Part shown: positions 37,171 to 46,906 of the stretch, piece by piece
Layout: each line of letters begins with the position of its first letter
Numbering within the stretch: position 1 is the first letter of the stretch
Source: an uncultured Clostridia bacterium
GTDB lineage: Bacteria; Bacillota_A; Clostridia; TANB77; CAG-508
Length of the DNA: 63,834 bases
Direction of reading: 5' to 3'
Assembly (NCBI GenBank): GCA_947625985.1
Contig: CANQQF010000007.1
Location: 1 to 63,834 of the forward strand
Translations under genes and position numbers: made by a program
The notes under the pieces: model-generated
The model's database searches: none
What the model saw: only the letters and a program-made list of their open reading frames with translations
What the model was told of the DNA's origin: nothing

Positions 37171-37482
37171 TTATCTATTACAATTACATCTTCTTATATT
37201 ATTAAAATTATTAATTGTAGAAACATCATTATTTCTATTTTCTTCTCTTTCTCTTCTGTTTTTATCAATAAGCATAGTAATATATGCTGAAACAAATGAT
37301 ATTATAGTATAAATAATTCCTGCAATTAAAAAATTTATGTTCATTGTTGCAAATGAAATTATTAAAAATGTAGAAAATATAATTCCTGCAACTAAAAAAG
37401 GACATCTTAGTAATTTTTGCAAAGCTATCGAATATATAACAATAGCAAAAGGTATAGCAAAAAATATAAGTAAATTCATCAT
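37171..37482 (-). CDS. Small membrane protein, DUF2651-like
   Basis: Three hydrophobic helices (IFFAIPFAIVIYSIAL, PFLVAGIIFSTFLIISFA, FLIAGIIYTIISFVSAYI) and a polar tail with three arginines and two cysteines (IRRCNCNR). It resembles YbeC/DUF2651 proteins from memory. 103 aa. Function unknown; likely the last gene after truA. Confidence 0.6.
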   Translation of the reverse strand: MMNLLIFFAIPFAIVIYSIALQKLLRCPFLVAGIIFSTFLIISFATMNINFLIAGIIYTIISFVSAYITMLIDKNRREREENRNNDVSTINNFNNIRRCNCNR

Positions 37483-37538
37483 AACTGTTTCTTCCTTTCT
37501 GTTTTTTACTATATTATATGAACTATACCTCTTTTTTG

Positions 37539-38277
37539 CTAATATTCAACTTTCATTAAATATAAACCGTATGGTGGTAATGTTTTACCTGCTAATTCTC
37601 TTTTTTGTTGCTTTATTATATTTTTTATTTCTATTGGTTCGATTTTACCCAATCCGACATCTACTAATGTTCCTGAAATAATTCTGACCATATTGTACAA
37701 GAAACCATTTCCTGTTAATTCTATGAATATTTTTTTATTTGACATTTTTTTAACTTCTGCCTTATAAATTGTTCTTACACTATTTTTACCACTAGTTCCA
37801 CTCGCTTTAAATGCTTTAAAATCATGTTCTCCCTCGAAATATTTTGCCGCTTCTTGCATCTTTTCTACATCTAAATTCATAGGTATATGAGTTTCTAAAT
37901 TTCTATAAATAGCAGTTCCATATTCTGAGTTATTTATAACATATCTATATGTCTTTTGTTTACACGAAAGCCTACTATGAAATTTTTCATCTACCTCTTC
38001 AGCCTTTAAAATACGTATAGATTTTTTTAAATTTGTATTTATTGCAATTGCCATTTTATCTATTGGAACTTGTGAATTAGTTTTAAAATTCGCAACTTGT
38101 CCTAGGGCATGTACTCCAGCATCAGTTCTTCCTGAAGCATTTAAATCAACATTCTCTTTTGTTACAGCTTCAATTGCCTTTTCAATTGTTCCTTGAATGT
38201 TTAGTTTATTAGGCTGTTTCTGCCATCCGATTAAATTCTTTTCCATCATATTCTATTGTTAATTTAATGTTTCTCAT
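37539..38277 (-). CDS. truA: tRNA pseudouridine synthase A, +1 frameshift at CGG
   Basis: Makes pseudouridine 38-40 in tRNA anticodon arms. The catalytic motif GRTDAGVHALGQV and the C-terminal NGFLYNMVRIISGTLVDVG are intact. The natural start is ATG 38277 (MRNIKLTIEYDG, with AGGAGAAAATAT before it), but that frame meets an in-frame CGG at 38227-38229 and stops five codons later. Skipping the C gives EFNGWQKQ, the conserved FxGWQ of TruA, and joins the long frame. The recoded protein is 245 aa, exactly the family's usual length. Starting instead at ATG 38249 would remove the conserved first strand. Confidence 0.88.
38227..38229 (-). other. In-frame CGG, +1 recoding site 2 (truA)
   Basis: Codons TTT AAT CGG ATG in the upstream frame become AAT, skip C, GGA TGG CAG, restoring Gly17-Trp18. 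The zero frame ends at TAA five codons downstream. Confidence 0.85.
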
Positions 38278-38295
38278 ATATTTTCTCCTATAAAA

Positions 38296-38319
38296 AATCA
38301 GCTCTTTTGGGAGCTGATT
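38296..38319 (-). terminator. Terminator between cdaA and truA
   Basis: AATCAGCTC and GAGCTGATT arms with a 6-base loop and TTTTTTA following on the minus strand. It starts at the cdaA stop and leaves only about 15 bases before the truA start, with no room for a separate promoter. Confidence 0.85.
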
Positions 38320-39232
38320 ATTTATTTTTATTTATTCTTTTAAAATTTTGTTTTATTTTATTCATTCTAGATTTTTGCATATTTCTATTTGCAAATCTTT
38401 TAGTAACAACATTATTAATTAGTATTTTCTTTAATACATCTTCTCTGACATCTGCAATTAATGTTCCATCTTTTGCTACAGAAACTTTTCCAGTTTCTTC
38501 TGAAACAACAACTACAATGCTATCAGATTCTCTTGACATTCCAACAGCTGCTCTGTGTCTTGTTCCTAATTCTTTTGCTATATTTTTATCATCAGCTAAC
38601 GGTAATACGCAAGCTGCAGCAGCAATTTTATTATTACTTATTACAACTGCACCATCATGTAAAGGTGTGTTTGGTACAAATATATTAACCAATAATTGTG
38701 GTGACACTTCTGAATTTATCTCAATACCTTTTGCTATAATATCTTGAATCTTAATATCACGCTCTATTACTATTAATGCTCCTGTTTTTTGTTTTGCAAG
38801 TTCCATTGTAGCTATTACTATTTTATAAACATCTTCTTTTGTTTTTGTTTCTAAATCTTTAGTTATACCAAAAAATTTAGTAAATTTATTTGTTCCAAGT
38901 TGTTCTAGTCCTCTTCTTAATTCTGGTTGAAAAATTACTAAAATAGCAATAACTCCAAAATTCATAATTGACGAAAGTATTGAATTAAGTATTTTTAAGT
39001 TTAGTAAATCACTTAACCAAGTTGCAATTATCAATAATATAATACCTTTTATTAGTTGCCATGCTCTAGATTCTCTTACTATCTTAAAACAATAATATGC
39101 TAATAACCCAACAATAACTAAATCAAATATAAAACTTATACATTGATATGGATGCTCTTGCAAGTTTTTCAAATAAGCTAATATATTTTCGTTATAAAAT
39201 TTTTGCAAATTAATTCCAAATTCTACTCCCAT
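38318..39232 (-). CDS. cdaA: Diadenylate cyclase CdaA
   Basis: Makes the second messenger c-di-AMP from two ATP. Three N-terminal membrane helices (about 30-110), then the DAC domain with the catalytic LHDGAVV and GTRHRAAVG motifs. 304 aa; the C-terminus is lysine/arginine-rich. The usual partner ybbR (cdaR) is not next to it; a 42-aa membrane protein and pdp lie upstream instead. Confidence 0.95.
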   Translation of the reverse strand: MGVEFGINLQKFYNENILAYLKNLQEHPYQCISFIFDLVIVGLLAYYCFKIVRESRAWQLIKGIILLIIATWLSDLLNLKILNSILSSIMNFGVIAILVIFQPELRRGLEQLGTNKFTKFFGITKDLETKTKEDVYKIVIATMELAKQKTGALIVIERDIKIQDIIAKGIEINSEVSPQLLVNIFVPNTPLHDGAVVISNNKIAAAACVLPLADDKNIAKELGTRHRAAVGMSRESDSIVVVVSEETGKVSVAKDGTLIADVREDVLKKILINNVVTKRFANRNMQKSRMNKIKQNFKRINKNK

Positions 39233-39248
39233 ATATTTCTCCTAAATT

Positions 39249-39377
39249 TTATTTAATTATTGAATATATTAAAGTTGTTCCAACTGCAAATACCATCATT
39301 AATGCTAACAATGATGCTATTATTCTTACAAATATTCTACCTCTGTCTTGTTTAGCTTGTTCTTTACTTTTTTTCAT
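39249..39377 (-). CDS. Small single-helix membrane protein (42 aa)
   Basis: MKKSKEQAKQDRGRIFVRII followed by one hydrophobic helix (SLLALMMVFAVGTTLIYSII). The start ATG 39377 is supported by AAAGGAATGAG; the longer in-frame start at 39446 is unsupported. It resembles tiny DUF4044-like proteins. Located between pdp and cdaA; function unknown. Confidence 0.6.
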   Translation of the reverse strand: MKKSKEQAKQDRGRIFVRIIASLLALMMVFAVGTTLIYSIIK

Positions 39378-39463
39378 TATATTCTCATTCCTTTCTTTAG
39401 AAATATTTATCAACTCTATCATATATATTATATCACATTTATGCAATTTTTCAATAATTTTGT

Positions 39464-40768
39464 TTATTTTATTATTTCTATAATTGCTGGCATTTCTTCT
39501 TTAAATTTTTCTTCTATTATTATAGTTTGCTCCAATTTTTCTTTTACCTCATTAAGTTTTTCTTTATTATTTGCATATATTTCTGCTAAAACATCTCCAT
39601 TACCAACTTTATTTCCAACTTTTTTATTTACTATAATTCCTACTGAATTGTCTATCTCATCTTCTTTTTTTATTCTCCCTGCACCTAAATAGCAAGCTAA
39701 TTCTCCTATTTGTTGTGCATTCATACTTTGAATATATCCATTTTTTGTTGCTATTACTTTTTCTATATACTTAGATTTTTCAAATTTATCAATATCTTCT
39801 ATATATGAAATATCTCCATATTGGTTTTCAATCATTTCTACAAACTTTTTATATGCTTTTCCGTTTTGTATATTTTCTAGTATTTTTTCTTTATTTTTTT
39901 CGTCATTTTCACCTCTTCCTGATAATTTCATCATATTGTTTGCAAGCTCAAAAACAACTTCTTTTAAATCATCTGGCATATTTCCTTTCAAAAAGTTTAT
40001 AGCTTCTATTACCTCAAGACTATTTCCTACTGCATAACCTACTGGCTCATCCATATTCGTTAAAACACAAATAGTTTCTCTATTTGCTAGTTTTCCAATT
40101 CTTATCATTTGATTAGCTAACTTTCTTGCATCTTCTATTGTTTTCATAAAAGCTCCTGAACCAACTGTTACATCTAATACAATTTTATTTGCTCCACTTG
40201 CTATTTTCTTACTCATTATACTAGAAGCAATTAATGGTATACTTTCTACACAAGAAATACTATCTCTTAGAGCATAAATTTTTTTATCGGCAGGTGCTAA
40301 ATTAAGAGTTTGAGATATCATGCTAACTCCTATTTTTTTTACATTTCCTATAAATTCATCCATAGGTATATCTGTTCTATATCCTGGTATTGATTGAAGT
40401 TTGTCTACTGTTCCTCCTGTAAATCCTAATCCTCTTCCTGACATTTTAGCAACTTTTATCCCTAAAGATGCAATTAATGGACATAAAATTAATGATACCT
40501 TATCTCCTACTCCACCTGTTGAATGTTTGTCTACTATTATCTCATTTAACATTGTTAAATCTAATATTTCTCCTGAATTTGCCATTTCTAAAGTTAAATC
40601 TGTTATTTCCCTATCATTCATTCCATTCAAAAATATTGCCATTACTAAGGCTGCAGCTTGATAATCTGCAATTTCTCCTTTTGTATACCCTTCAATAAAA
40701 TAATGTATTTCTTCTTTTGTTAATTCTTCATCATCTCTCTTTTTAGCTATTATCTCTAAAATATTCAT
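39464..40768 (-). CDS. pdp: Pyrimidine-nucleoside (thymidine) phosphorylase
   Basis: Cleaves uridine or thymidine with phosphate in pyrimidine salvage. The thymidine/pyrimidine phosphorylase signature SGRGLGFTGGTVDKLQSIPG and the phosphate-binding DKHSTGGVGDKVS are present. 434 aa, usual for the pdp/deoA family; which base it prefers cannot be told. Lies downstream of rnhB. Confidence 0.95.
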   Translation of the reverse strand: MNILEIIAKKRDDEELTKEEIHYFIEGYTKGEIADYQAAALVMAIFLNGMNDREITDLTLEMANSGEILDLTMLNEIIVDKHSTGGVGDKVSLILCPLIASLGIKVAKMSGRGLGFTGGTVDKLQSIPGYRTDIPMDEFIGNVKKIGVSMISQTLNLAPADKKIYALRDSISCVESIPLIASSIMSKKIASGANKIVLDVTVGSGAFMKTIEDARKLANQMIRIGKLANRETICVLTNMDEPVGYAVGNSLEVIEAINFLKGNMPDDLKEVVFELANNMMKLSGRGENDEKNKEKILENIQNGKAYKKFVEMIENQYGDISYIEDIDKFEKSKYIEKVIATKNGYIQSMNAQQIGELACYLGAGRIKKEDEIDNSVGIIVNKKVGNKVGNGDVLAEIYANNKEKLNEVKEKLEQTIIIEEKFKEEMPAIIEIIK

Positions 40769-40781
40769 ATAAACCCTCTTT

Positions 40782-41432
40782 CTAATTTGTAACTAAATTA
40801 TTTTTTACAATATTTTTTGTAAAACTTTTTCTATGTATTGGACATAATCCATATTCTCTTATTGCTTGCATATGCATCGCTGTACCATAACCTTTGTGTT
40901 TAGCAAATCCGTATTGAGGATACACTTCATCCATTTCTCTCATTATTCTATCTCTTGTAACTTTTGCAAGTATTGATGCAGCAGAAATAGAATATACTTT
41001 TGCATCTCCTTTTATTAATGAACGGTATGGAATTCCCAAAGTATCTATTTTATTTAATGCGTCAACAAGTATTAATTCTGGCTTTACTTTCAATTCCTTT
41101 ATAGATTCTGTTAAAGATTTTTTGGTAGCTTCTAATATGTTTATTTCATCAATTTCTTCTTGCCAAGATATTCCTATGCCATAACTGATAGCTTCTTCTT
41201 TTATTTTTTCAAAAAGAATTTCTCTTTTATTTTCTGATACTTTTTTAGAATCATTAACTCCTTCTATCATTGAATTTTCTGGCAAAATAACACTAGCGAC
41301 AACAACAGGGCCCGCTAATGGACCCCTTCCCGCTTCATCTATACCACATATATATTTAATTTTTTCCTCTTTATGTATAGTCTTTTCTATTTCTTTTAGT
41401 GTAGTTAATCTTTTTAATTCTTTTTCTTTCAT
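40782..41432 (-). CDS. rnhB: Ribonuclease HII
   Basis: Removes ribonucleotides and RNA primers from DNA. The catalytic GIDEAGRGPLAGPVVVAS stretch carries Asp and Glu of the DEDD site; ILVDALNK and the C-terminal HKGYGTAMHMQAI follow. 216 aa. Its ATG overlaps the TGA of the upstream pilin-like gene (ATGA), so translation is coupled. Confidence 0.96.
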   Translation of the reverse strand: MKEKELKRLTTLKEIEKTIHKEEKIKYICGIDEAGRGPLAGPVVVASVILPENSMIEGVNDSKKVSENKREILFEKIKEEAISYGIGISWQEEIDEINILEATKKSLTESIKELKVKPELILVDALNKIDTLGIPYRSLIKGDAKVYSISAASILAKVTRDRIMREMDEVYPQYGFAKHKGYGTAMHMQAIREYGLCPIHRKSFTKNIVKNNLVTN

Positions 41433-41920
41433 TGTATTCCTGCCTCTTTTATACTAGATAAAGTATATAATTTTTCATTATTATAGTCTACCCCTGGTAA
41501 ATACATAACATCAATACTTTCTTCATTAATATCATAAAGCACAATATAATCATTTGAATTTTCACTTAAATCATATAACCACATATCATTCATATCATCT
41601 GAACTTAAAGCATATGCTTTCTGGTTATCTTTTAGCTGAACAGGTAACTTACCACTATATTCACTTCCCTTTAAACATTGACTTTTAATTGAATTTTTTT
41701 CTTCTTCTGTTTTCTCCCCTGTTCCTATTTCAAAATTAGCCTTTTCTACATATTCTTCTTCTTTGGCCTGTATTAATAATAAATTTGTTTTTATACTTGT
41801 TTGTTGTGCATCTTCTATCTCCTCAACTCCTGCATTAATCACTATTCCAGAGATAATAATTAATACAATAACAGTTAATGTTAATACTATTAGTGAAACT
41901 CCCTTTTCATTTTTATACAT
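41429..41920 (-). CDS. Prepilin-like secreted protein
   Basis: N-terminal type IV pilin-type segment, EKGVSLIVLTLTVIVLIIIS: a glycine before a hydrophobic helix, as cut by prepilin peptidase, though the usual Glu at +5 is replaced by valine. The remainder is acidic with one cysteine and short strands (YIVLYDINEESIDVMYLPG). 163 aa. No pilus assembly gene is in the window. The gene overlaps rnhB. Confidence 0.65.
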   Translation of the reverse strand: MYKNEKGVSLIVLTLTVIVLIIISGIVINAGVEEIEDAQQTSIKTNLLLIQAKEEEYVEKANFEIGTGEKTEEEKNSIKSQCLKGSEYSGKLPVQLKDNQKAYALSSDDMNDMWLYDLSENSNDYIVLYDINEESIDVMYLPGVDYNNEKLYTLSSIKEAGIQ

Positions 41921-42012
41921 TCATCTCTTCCTTTCACTTTATTCTTTTTCATATTGTAACATATAAACAAATAACTTTTCAATATAAAATTACATAAAAT
42001 ATATATTATTTA

Positions 42013-42042
42013 TTCACAATTTCATCACAATTTTGATATAGT
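42013..42042 (+). promoter_or_regulatory. Promoter of htrA
   Basis: TTCACA (42013-42018), 18-base spacer, TATAGT (42037-42042), 36 bases before the ATG; leader ends with ATTAGGAGGTC. Confidence 0.5.
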
Positions 42043-42077
42043 ATATATAATGAAATTAATATTAGGAGGTCTTAAAA

Positions 42078-43343
42078 ATGGACAAACAAAATAAGGAACA
42101 AAATAGCTCAGGAAATTTTAAAGCAGTGAAAAAAACTTCATATTCTTCTTATGATAATAAAAAGAATAAGGAAAAAAATAGTACTTTTGGAAAAAACGTG
42201 GTTCTTCCATTTTTCAGTGGAATACTTGGTTGTGCAGTTGTCATAGGTACATGTTTTGGAGTTCCTGCAATAAGGAATAGTCTAGTAGGTAATAAATCAC
42301 TTTCAACGATACCATCTAAAAATGAAAAATCAGAAAGTTCTGGTTACGTTGAACAAACTTCATTGTCAGCATATTCAGACACATCAATATATGCAGCTAA
42401 TAAAATTTTACCTTCTATTGTTGGTATTTCAGTTGATTATACTGTATCTTCTGGTATTTCAATATTTTCTGGAAGACAACAAACAAGTAATGCTACAGCT
42501 ACAGGTTCTGGAATTATTATAAGTGAAGATGGATATATATTAACTAACAATCATATTGTTTCAACAAATTCTTCTGATTCTTATTTTGAGGTTTCTGAAG
42601 CAACTAAAGTTACTGTTAAAGTATTTAACGATGAAACAGAATATGAAGCAAAAATTGTTGGTAAAGATGAACAAACTGACTTAGCTGTTTTAAAAATAGA
42701 AAAAAATGGTCTTACGAAAGCTGAATTTGCTGATTCAGATCTTATAAGAGTTGGAGAATTTGCTATGGCTGTCGGAAATCCATTAGGAATGGATAGTAGT
42801 ATTACTTGTGGAGTTGTAAGTGCTGTTAATCGTCAAGTTACAGATTCAGATGGAAAAACATTTAACTTACTTCAAACTGATGCAGCTATAAATTCTGGTA
42901 ATAGTGGTGGTGCATTAGTTAATTCAGAAGGTCAAGTAATTGGAATTAACACCTTAAAGCTTTCTGGAACTGGTATTGAAGGAATGGGATTTGCAATTCC
43001 TATTAATTCAACAGTTAATATAACTTCAGATTTAATACAATATAATAAAGTTAGAAGACCTTATATTGGAATTTCAGGTCTTGATTTAGATGAAAAAACA
43101 GCTAAAGCTAATAATCTTGTCACAGGCGTATATGTAAAATCTGTTGAAACATTCTCAGCAGCAGAAAAGGCTTCAATTAAACCTGGCGATGTAATTATAG
43201 AAGCTGAAGGAAAACAAATAACTTCAATGAAAGAATTAAATGAAGTTAAAAATTCTAAACAAATCGGTGAAGAGATGCATTTAAAAGTAAATAGAGACGG
43301 TGAAGAAATAGATATAACTTTAAAATTAGGAGAACAACCTTAG
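42078..43343 (+). CDS. htrA: HtrA-like serine protease
   Basis: Membrane-anchored envelope protease and chaperone. One helix near residues 45-65 (VVLPFFSGILGCAVVIGTC), then a trypsin-like domain with histidine in LTNNHIVS, aspartate in TDLAVLKI and serine in AAINSGNSGGAL, then a single PDZ domain (YIGISGLDL to the end). 421 aa. Alone on the plus strand between convergent and divergent minus-strand genes. Confidence 0.95.
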   Translation: MDKQNKEQNSSGNFKAVKKTSYSSYDNKKNKEKNSTFGKNVVLPFFSGILGCAVVIGTCFGVPAIRNSLVGNKSLSTIPSKNEKSESSGYVEQTSLSAYSDTSIYAANKILPSIVGISVDYTVSSGISIFSGRQQTSNATATGSGIIISEDGYILTNNHIVSTNSSDSYFEVSEATKVTVKVFNDETEYEAKIVGKDEQTDLAVLKIEKNGLTKAEFADSDLIRVGEFAMAVGNPLGMDSSITCGVVSAVNRQVTDSDGKTFNLLQTDAAINSGNSGGALVNSEGQVIGINTLKLSGTGIEGMGFAIPINSTVNITSDLIQYNKVRRPYIGISGLDLDEKTAKANNLVTGVYVKSVETFSAAEKASIKPGDVIIEAEGKQITSMKELNEVKNSKQIGEEMHLKVNRDGEEIDITLKLGEQP

Positions 43344-43450
43344 TTATTTCACTTATAGTTCACACAATGGACAAAATATATTGTTATATTATAAACATAG
43401 TCAGTAGCAAATACTGATTTAAATTAAAAAACATCCCCTTTTATTTTCAA

Positions 43451-43480
43451 AAAAAGAGAAGCTTTAAAGCTTCTCTTTTT
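43451..43480. terminator. Bidirectional terminator after htrA
   Basis: AAAAAGAGAAGCTT, 2-base centre, AAGCTTCTCTTTTT: a nearly perfect palindrome with A and T runs on both sides, serving htrA and the convergent 43489-44358 gene. Confidence 0.9.
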
Positions 43481-43488
43481 TGTTTCTA

Positions 43489-44358
43489 TTAAATTACTAC
43501 TATATCCATTTCACTTGTATATTGCTCATTACCATAAGGGTAAATTATATATATTGTATTGCTAGAATAATAAAATTGTTCAGATTTTTCTATTTTATAC
43601 ATACTATCTGACGAATTTCTATTGTATACTGAATAGCCTACTTCCTTAAATCCTTCTACTCTTTCTTGTGCCTTTTCTATTTCCTTTTTTATATTTTCAC
43701 TAATTGTATTTTCATCTAAATTTTTTCTCGCCAATAATTCTGATAAACTTATTTTTCTATCTTCTTTTATATCATAATTATATGTTTTGACTATAGTTCT
43801 TTGAACATTATTTCCTTCTTTTAAATTAGACTTAATAGCAAGAGATAATATATTTTCATTAATACTTGCAGTATAATTCGTTGAATATTTAATATCTTTA
43901 TCTTCTGTTTTTAGTACATCATCTAACTTTTTCTTAAAGGCCTGTTCTATTTCTGCATTAAACTTATTAACCACTTCACTATCAATATTAATAGTAGGTA
44001 ATATAACATTTACTGCATAGCTTCCTTCTTTATCTTCTTTAATATCTATACCCGGATATATAATATCTTCCATGTTGTCTATTTTCTTTATATTAGCACT
44101 AACTGCATTTTTTTCTAAACCATTTGTAAATTTTTTATCGAACTCTGTTTTTAGGGTTTCTTTTTCATCTTCTGTTTTTATTCCTAATTCTTTTCCTTCG
44201 ACCAATGTTTTATCTAATATTTCATTGATACTGGTTCCAGATGAAATTTCAAATATTATGATGCTAATTAATGATACAAAGCAAACTACTGCAGCTACTA
44301 TATACATTACCTTATCTTTTACTGAAAGTTTTTCCTTTTCTGGTAATGTTACATTCAT
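43489..44358 (-). CDS. Membrane-anchored protein, DUF3298/RsiV-like
   Basis: One helix (VMYIVAAVVCFVSLISIIIF) near residue 20 and an outside domain. The C-terminal part (SLAIKSNLKEG, TYNYDIKEDRKISLSELL, EQFYYSSNTIYIIYPYG) resembles the DUF3298 fold of RsiV/PdaC-type proteins. 289 aa. There is no sigma factor next to it, so a role as anti-sigma factor is not supported. Function unknown. Confidence 0.6.
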   Translation of the reverse strand: MNVTLPEKEKLSVKDKVMYIVAAVVCFVSLISIIIFEISSGTSINEILDKTLVEGKELGIKTEDEKETLKTEFDKKFTNGLEKNAVSANIKKIDNMEDIIYPGIDIKEDKEGSYAVNVILPTINIDSEVVNKFNAEIEQAFKKKLDDVLKTEDKDIKYSTNYTASINENILSLAIKSNLKEGNNVQRTIVKTYNYDIKEDRKISLSELLARKNLDENTISENIKKEIEKAQERVEGFKEVGYSVYNRNSSDSMYKIEKSEQFYYSSNTIYIIYPYGNEQYTSEMDIVVI

Positions 44359-44534
44359 ATTCTTTCACCTTTTTTTATTAATTTTATATAATTATAACAT
44401 TACTTTTTTTGTTTTTCAACACCTAATTTTTAACTTATTATTCCTCTTATTTTTATAGATAAAATCTTGACTATTACATATTTTTGAAGTATCATATATA
44501 TGTATATTTATGAGAAATGGAGAGACTAAAATTT

Positions 44535-46895
44535 ATGTTATGTTCAATTTGTAAAAAGCAAACAGCAATTATTTTTTATAATAATATAGATAAAAATGGA
44601 AAGAAAACTTTAGAAGGTTATTGTTATGATTGTGCAAAAGAAAAAGGAATTAACCCTTCTGAAGTTATCGCTAAACAAAATGATATTTTATCAAAGGATA
44701 ATAAAAATTTAGATAGAATGTCTAAACAATTTGAAGCAATCTTTAAAGATTTATCAGAAAATTTAAATTTAGATGATATACAAAAAATGGATGGAGCTAT
44801 TACTTTTGGAATGAATGAAGACGATGTAGATTCAGATGATTCAGAACCACAAATTGCAGGAGCAGCCATTCCATTGGGTTCTATTTTTTCGAATATGTTT
44901 GGCAGTAAGCCAAATCAAAGTTCAAACCAAAATGCTGGTAGAAAAGTTAAAGTAGATAAAAAAACAAATAAAAAAACATCTAAAAAGAAAAAACATCTTG
45001 ATACATTTGGAACTAATTTAACTGCAAAAGCAAAAAATAATGAGCTTGATAGAGTTATTGGTAGAGAAAGAGAAATTCAAAGAATTGTACAAATTTTAAA
45101 TAGACGTTCTAAAAATAATCCTTGTCTTATTGGTGAACCAGGTGTTGGTAAAACAGCAATTGCTCAGGGATTAGCTATACGTATAGCTAATAAAAAAGTA
45201 CCTGCTAAATTATTAAATAAAGAAGTATATCTATTAGATATGACTTCTGTTCTTGCTGGTACTCAATTTAGAGGTCAATTTGAATCTAGAATGAAGGGGA
45301 TTATTGACGAATGCATTCATTATGGAAATATAATTCTTGTAATAGATGAAATTCACAATATAATTGGAGCTGGTGATGGAGAGCATTCTATGAATGCTGC
45401 AAATATTCTAAAGCCTGCCCTTTCTAATGGAGATATTCAACTAATAGGTACAACAACTTTAAAAGAGTATAGAAAATACATTGAAAAAGATTCTGCTTTG
45501 GAAAGACGTTTCCAACAAGTTCTTGTTGAAGAACCAAATGTTGAAGATACAATTAGCATTTTATCTGGGATAAAAAACTATTATGAAGAATATCATAAAG
45601 TAAAAATATCTACAGATATAATCAGACAAACAGTAATAATGTCAGAAAAATACATTCATGATCGTTTCTTACCTGATAAAGCTATTGATATACTTGATGA
45701 AGCATGTTCAAAAATCAATTTAGAAAATAAGGATTTATATGAATTAGAAATGCTTAAACAAGAATTGAAAATAGTCCAAGAAGAAAAAGAAGAAGTTGTA
45801 GCTGCCGATTCAACTGAAGACTATCAAAAGGCAGCTGATTTAAAAACAAAAGAATGCCAATTAACGGAAGCTATATCTTCACTAAATTCAAAAATGCAAC
45901 TAAAAAGCCTCACTATTCAAGATATAGCAAATGTTATAGAAAGTTGGACAAAAATTCCAGTAAAAAAAATAACTGAAGCTGAAACTCAAAAACTTCTTAA
46001 TCTAGAATCAAATCTTCATAAAAGAGTTATTGGTCAAGATGATGCAATTAACGCTGTTTCAAGAGCAATTAGAAGAAATCGTGCTGGACTACAATCAACA
46101 AAACGTCCACCATCATTTATTTTTGTTGGTCCTACAGGTGTTGGTAAAACAGAGCTTGCTAAAACATTAGCATTTGAAATGTTTGGATCTGAAAATTCTA
46201 TTATTAGGATTGATATGTCAGAATATATGGAAAGTCACTCTACTTCAAAATTAATTGGGGCCCCTCCAGGTTATGTTGGATATGATGATGCAGGCCAATT
46301 AACTGAAAAAGTAAAAAGAAAGCCATATTCTATTATACTTTTAGACGAAATTGAAAAAGCTCATCCTGATGTTTTCAATATATTGTTACAAGTATTAGAT
46401 GATGGAAAATTAACAGATTCTCAAGGTAATTCTGTAAGTTTCTCAAATACTATAATAATAATGACATCTAATGCAGGCTCTAATTTAAATACAAACTCAA
46501 TAGGTTTTGGGAACGAAGGAATTGTTAGTAAAAACAAAATTCAAGATAGCTTAAAAGAAACATTTAGACCTGAATTTTTAAATAGAGTTGATGAAATAGT
46601 TGTATTTGATTCTTTGACTGAAGAACAATTATTACAAATTGTTGATTTAATGTTAAAAGATACTATAAAAGCATTAGCTGATAAAGATATGAAAATATCA
46701 GTTTCAAATGAAGCTAAAAAATATATACTATCAAAAGGTACTGATTTAAAATTTGGTGCAAGACCTTTAAGAAGAGCTATCCAAAGATTTATTGAAGATG
46801 AAATATCTGAAAAAATATTAAGAAATGAAGTTACCAATGGACAGACTATATACATCAATGTAGATAATGATCATCTAACTTTTGATGTAAATTAA
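44535..46895 (+). CDS. clpE: ClpE-type Clp ATPase
   Basis: Hsp100 unfoldase that feeds ClpP. It begins with a zinc-finger (MLCSICKKQ, then CYDCAKEKG), as in ClpE, instead of the Clp_N repeats of ClpC. Two AAA+ modules: Walker A GEPGVGKTA and GPTGVGKTE, with VIDEIHNI and LLDEIEKAHPDV; a UVR-like coiled segment (YQKAADLKTKECQL) lies between them. The start is ATG 44535 because GGAGAG precedes it; an in-frame ATG at 44517 contains that site. 786 aa. clpE is often under CtsR, but I saw no CtsR box here. Confidence 0.88.
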   Translation: MLCSICKKQTAIIFYNNIDKNGKKTLEGYCYDCAKEKGINPSEVIAKQNDILSKDNKNLDRMSKQFEAIFKDLSENLNLDDIQKMDGAITFGMNEDDVDSDDSEPQIAGAAIPLGSIFSNMFGSKPNQSSNQNAGRKVKVDKKTNKKTSKKKKHLDTFGTNLTAKAKNNELDRVIGREREIQRIVQILNRRSKNNPCLIGEPGVGKTAIAQGLAIRIANKKVPAKLLNKEVYLLDMTSVLAGTQFRGQFESRMKGIIDECIHYGNIILVIDEIHNIIGAGDGEHSMNAANILKPALSNGDIQLIGTTTLKEYRKYIEKDSALERRFQQVLVEEPNVEDTISILSGIKNYYEEYHKVKISTDIIRQTVIMSEKYIHDRFLPDKAIDILDEACSKINLENKDLYELEMLKQELKIVQEEKEEVVAADSTEDYQKAADLKTKECQLTEAISSLNSKMQLKSLTIQDIANVIESWTKIPVKKITEAETQKLLNLESNLHKRVIGQDDAINAVSRAIRRNRAGLQSTKRPPSFIFVGPTGVGKTELAKTLAFEMFGSENSIIRIDMSEYMESHSTSKLIGAPPGYVGYDDAGQLTEKVKRKPYSIILLDEIEKAHPDVFNILLQVLDDGKLTDSQGNSVSFSNTIIIMTSNAGSNLNTNSIGFGNEGIVSKNKIQDSLKETFRPEFLNRVDEIVVFDSLTEEQLLQIVDLMLKDTIKALADKDMKISVSNEAKKYILSKGTDLKFGARPLRRAIQRFIEDEISEKILRNEVTNGQTIYINVDNDHLTFDVN

Positions 46896-46906
46896 TGGAG
46901 GATTTT

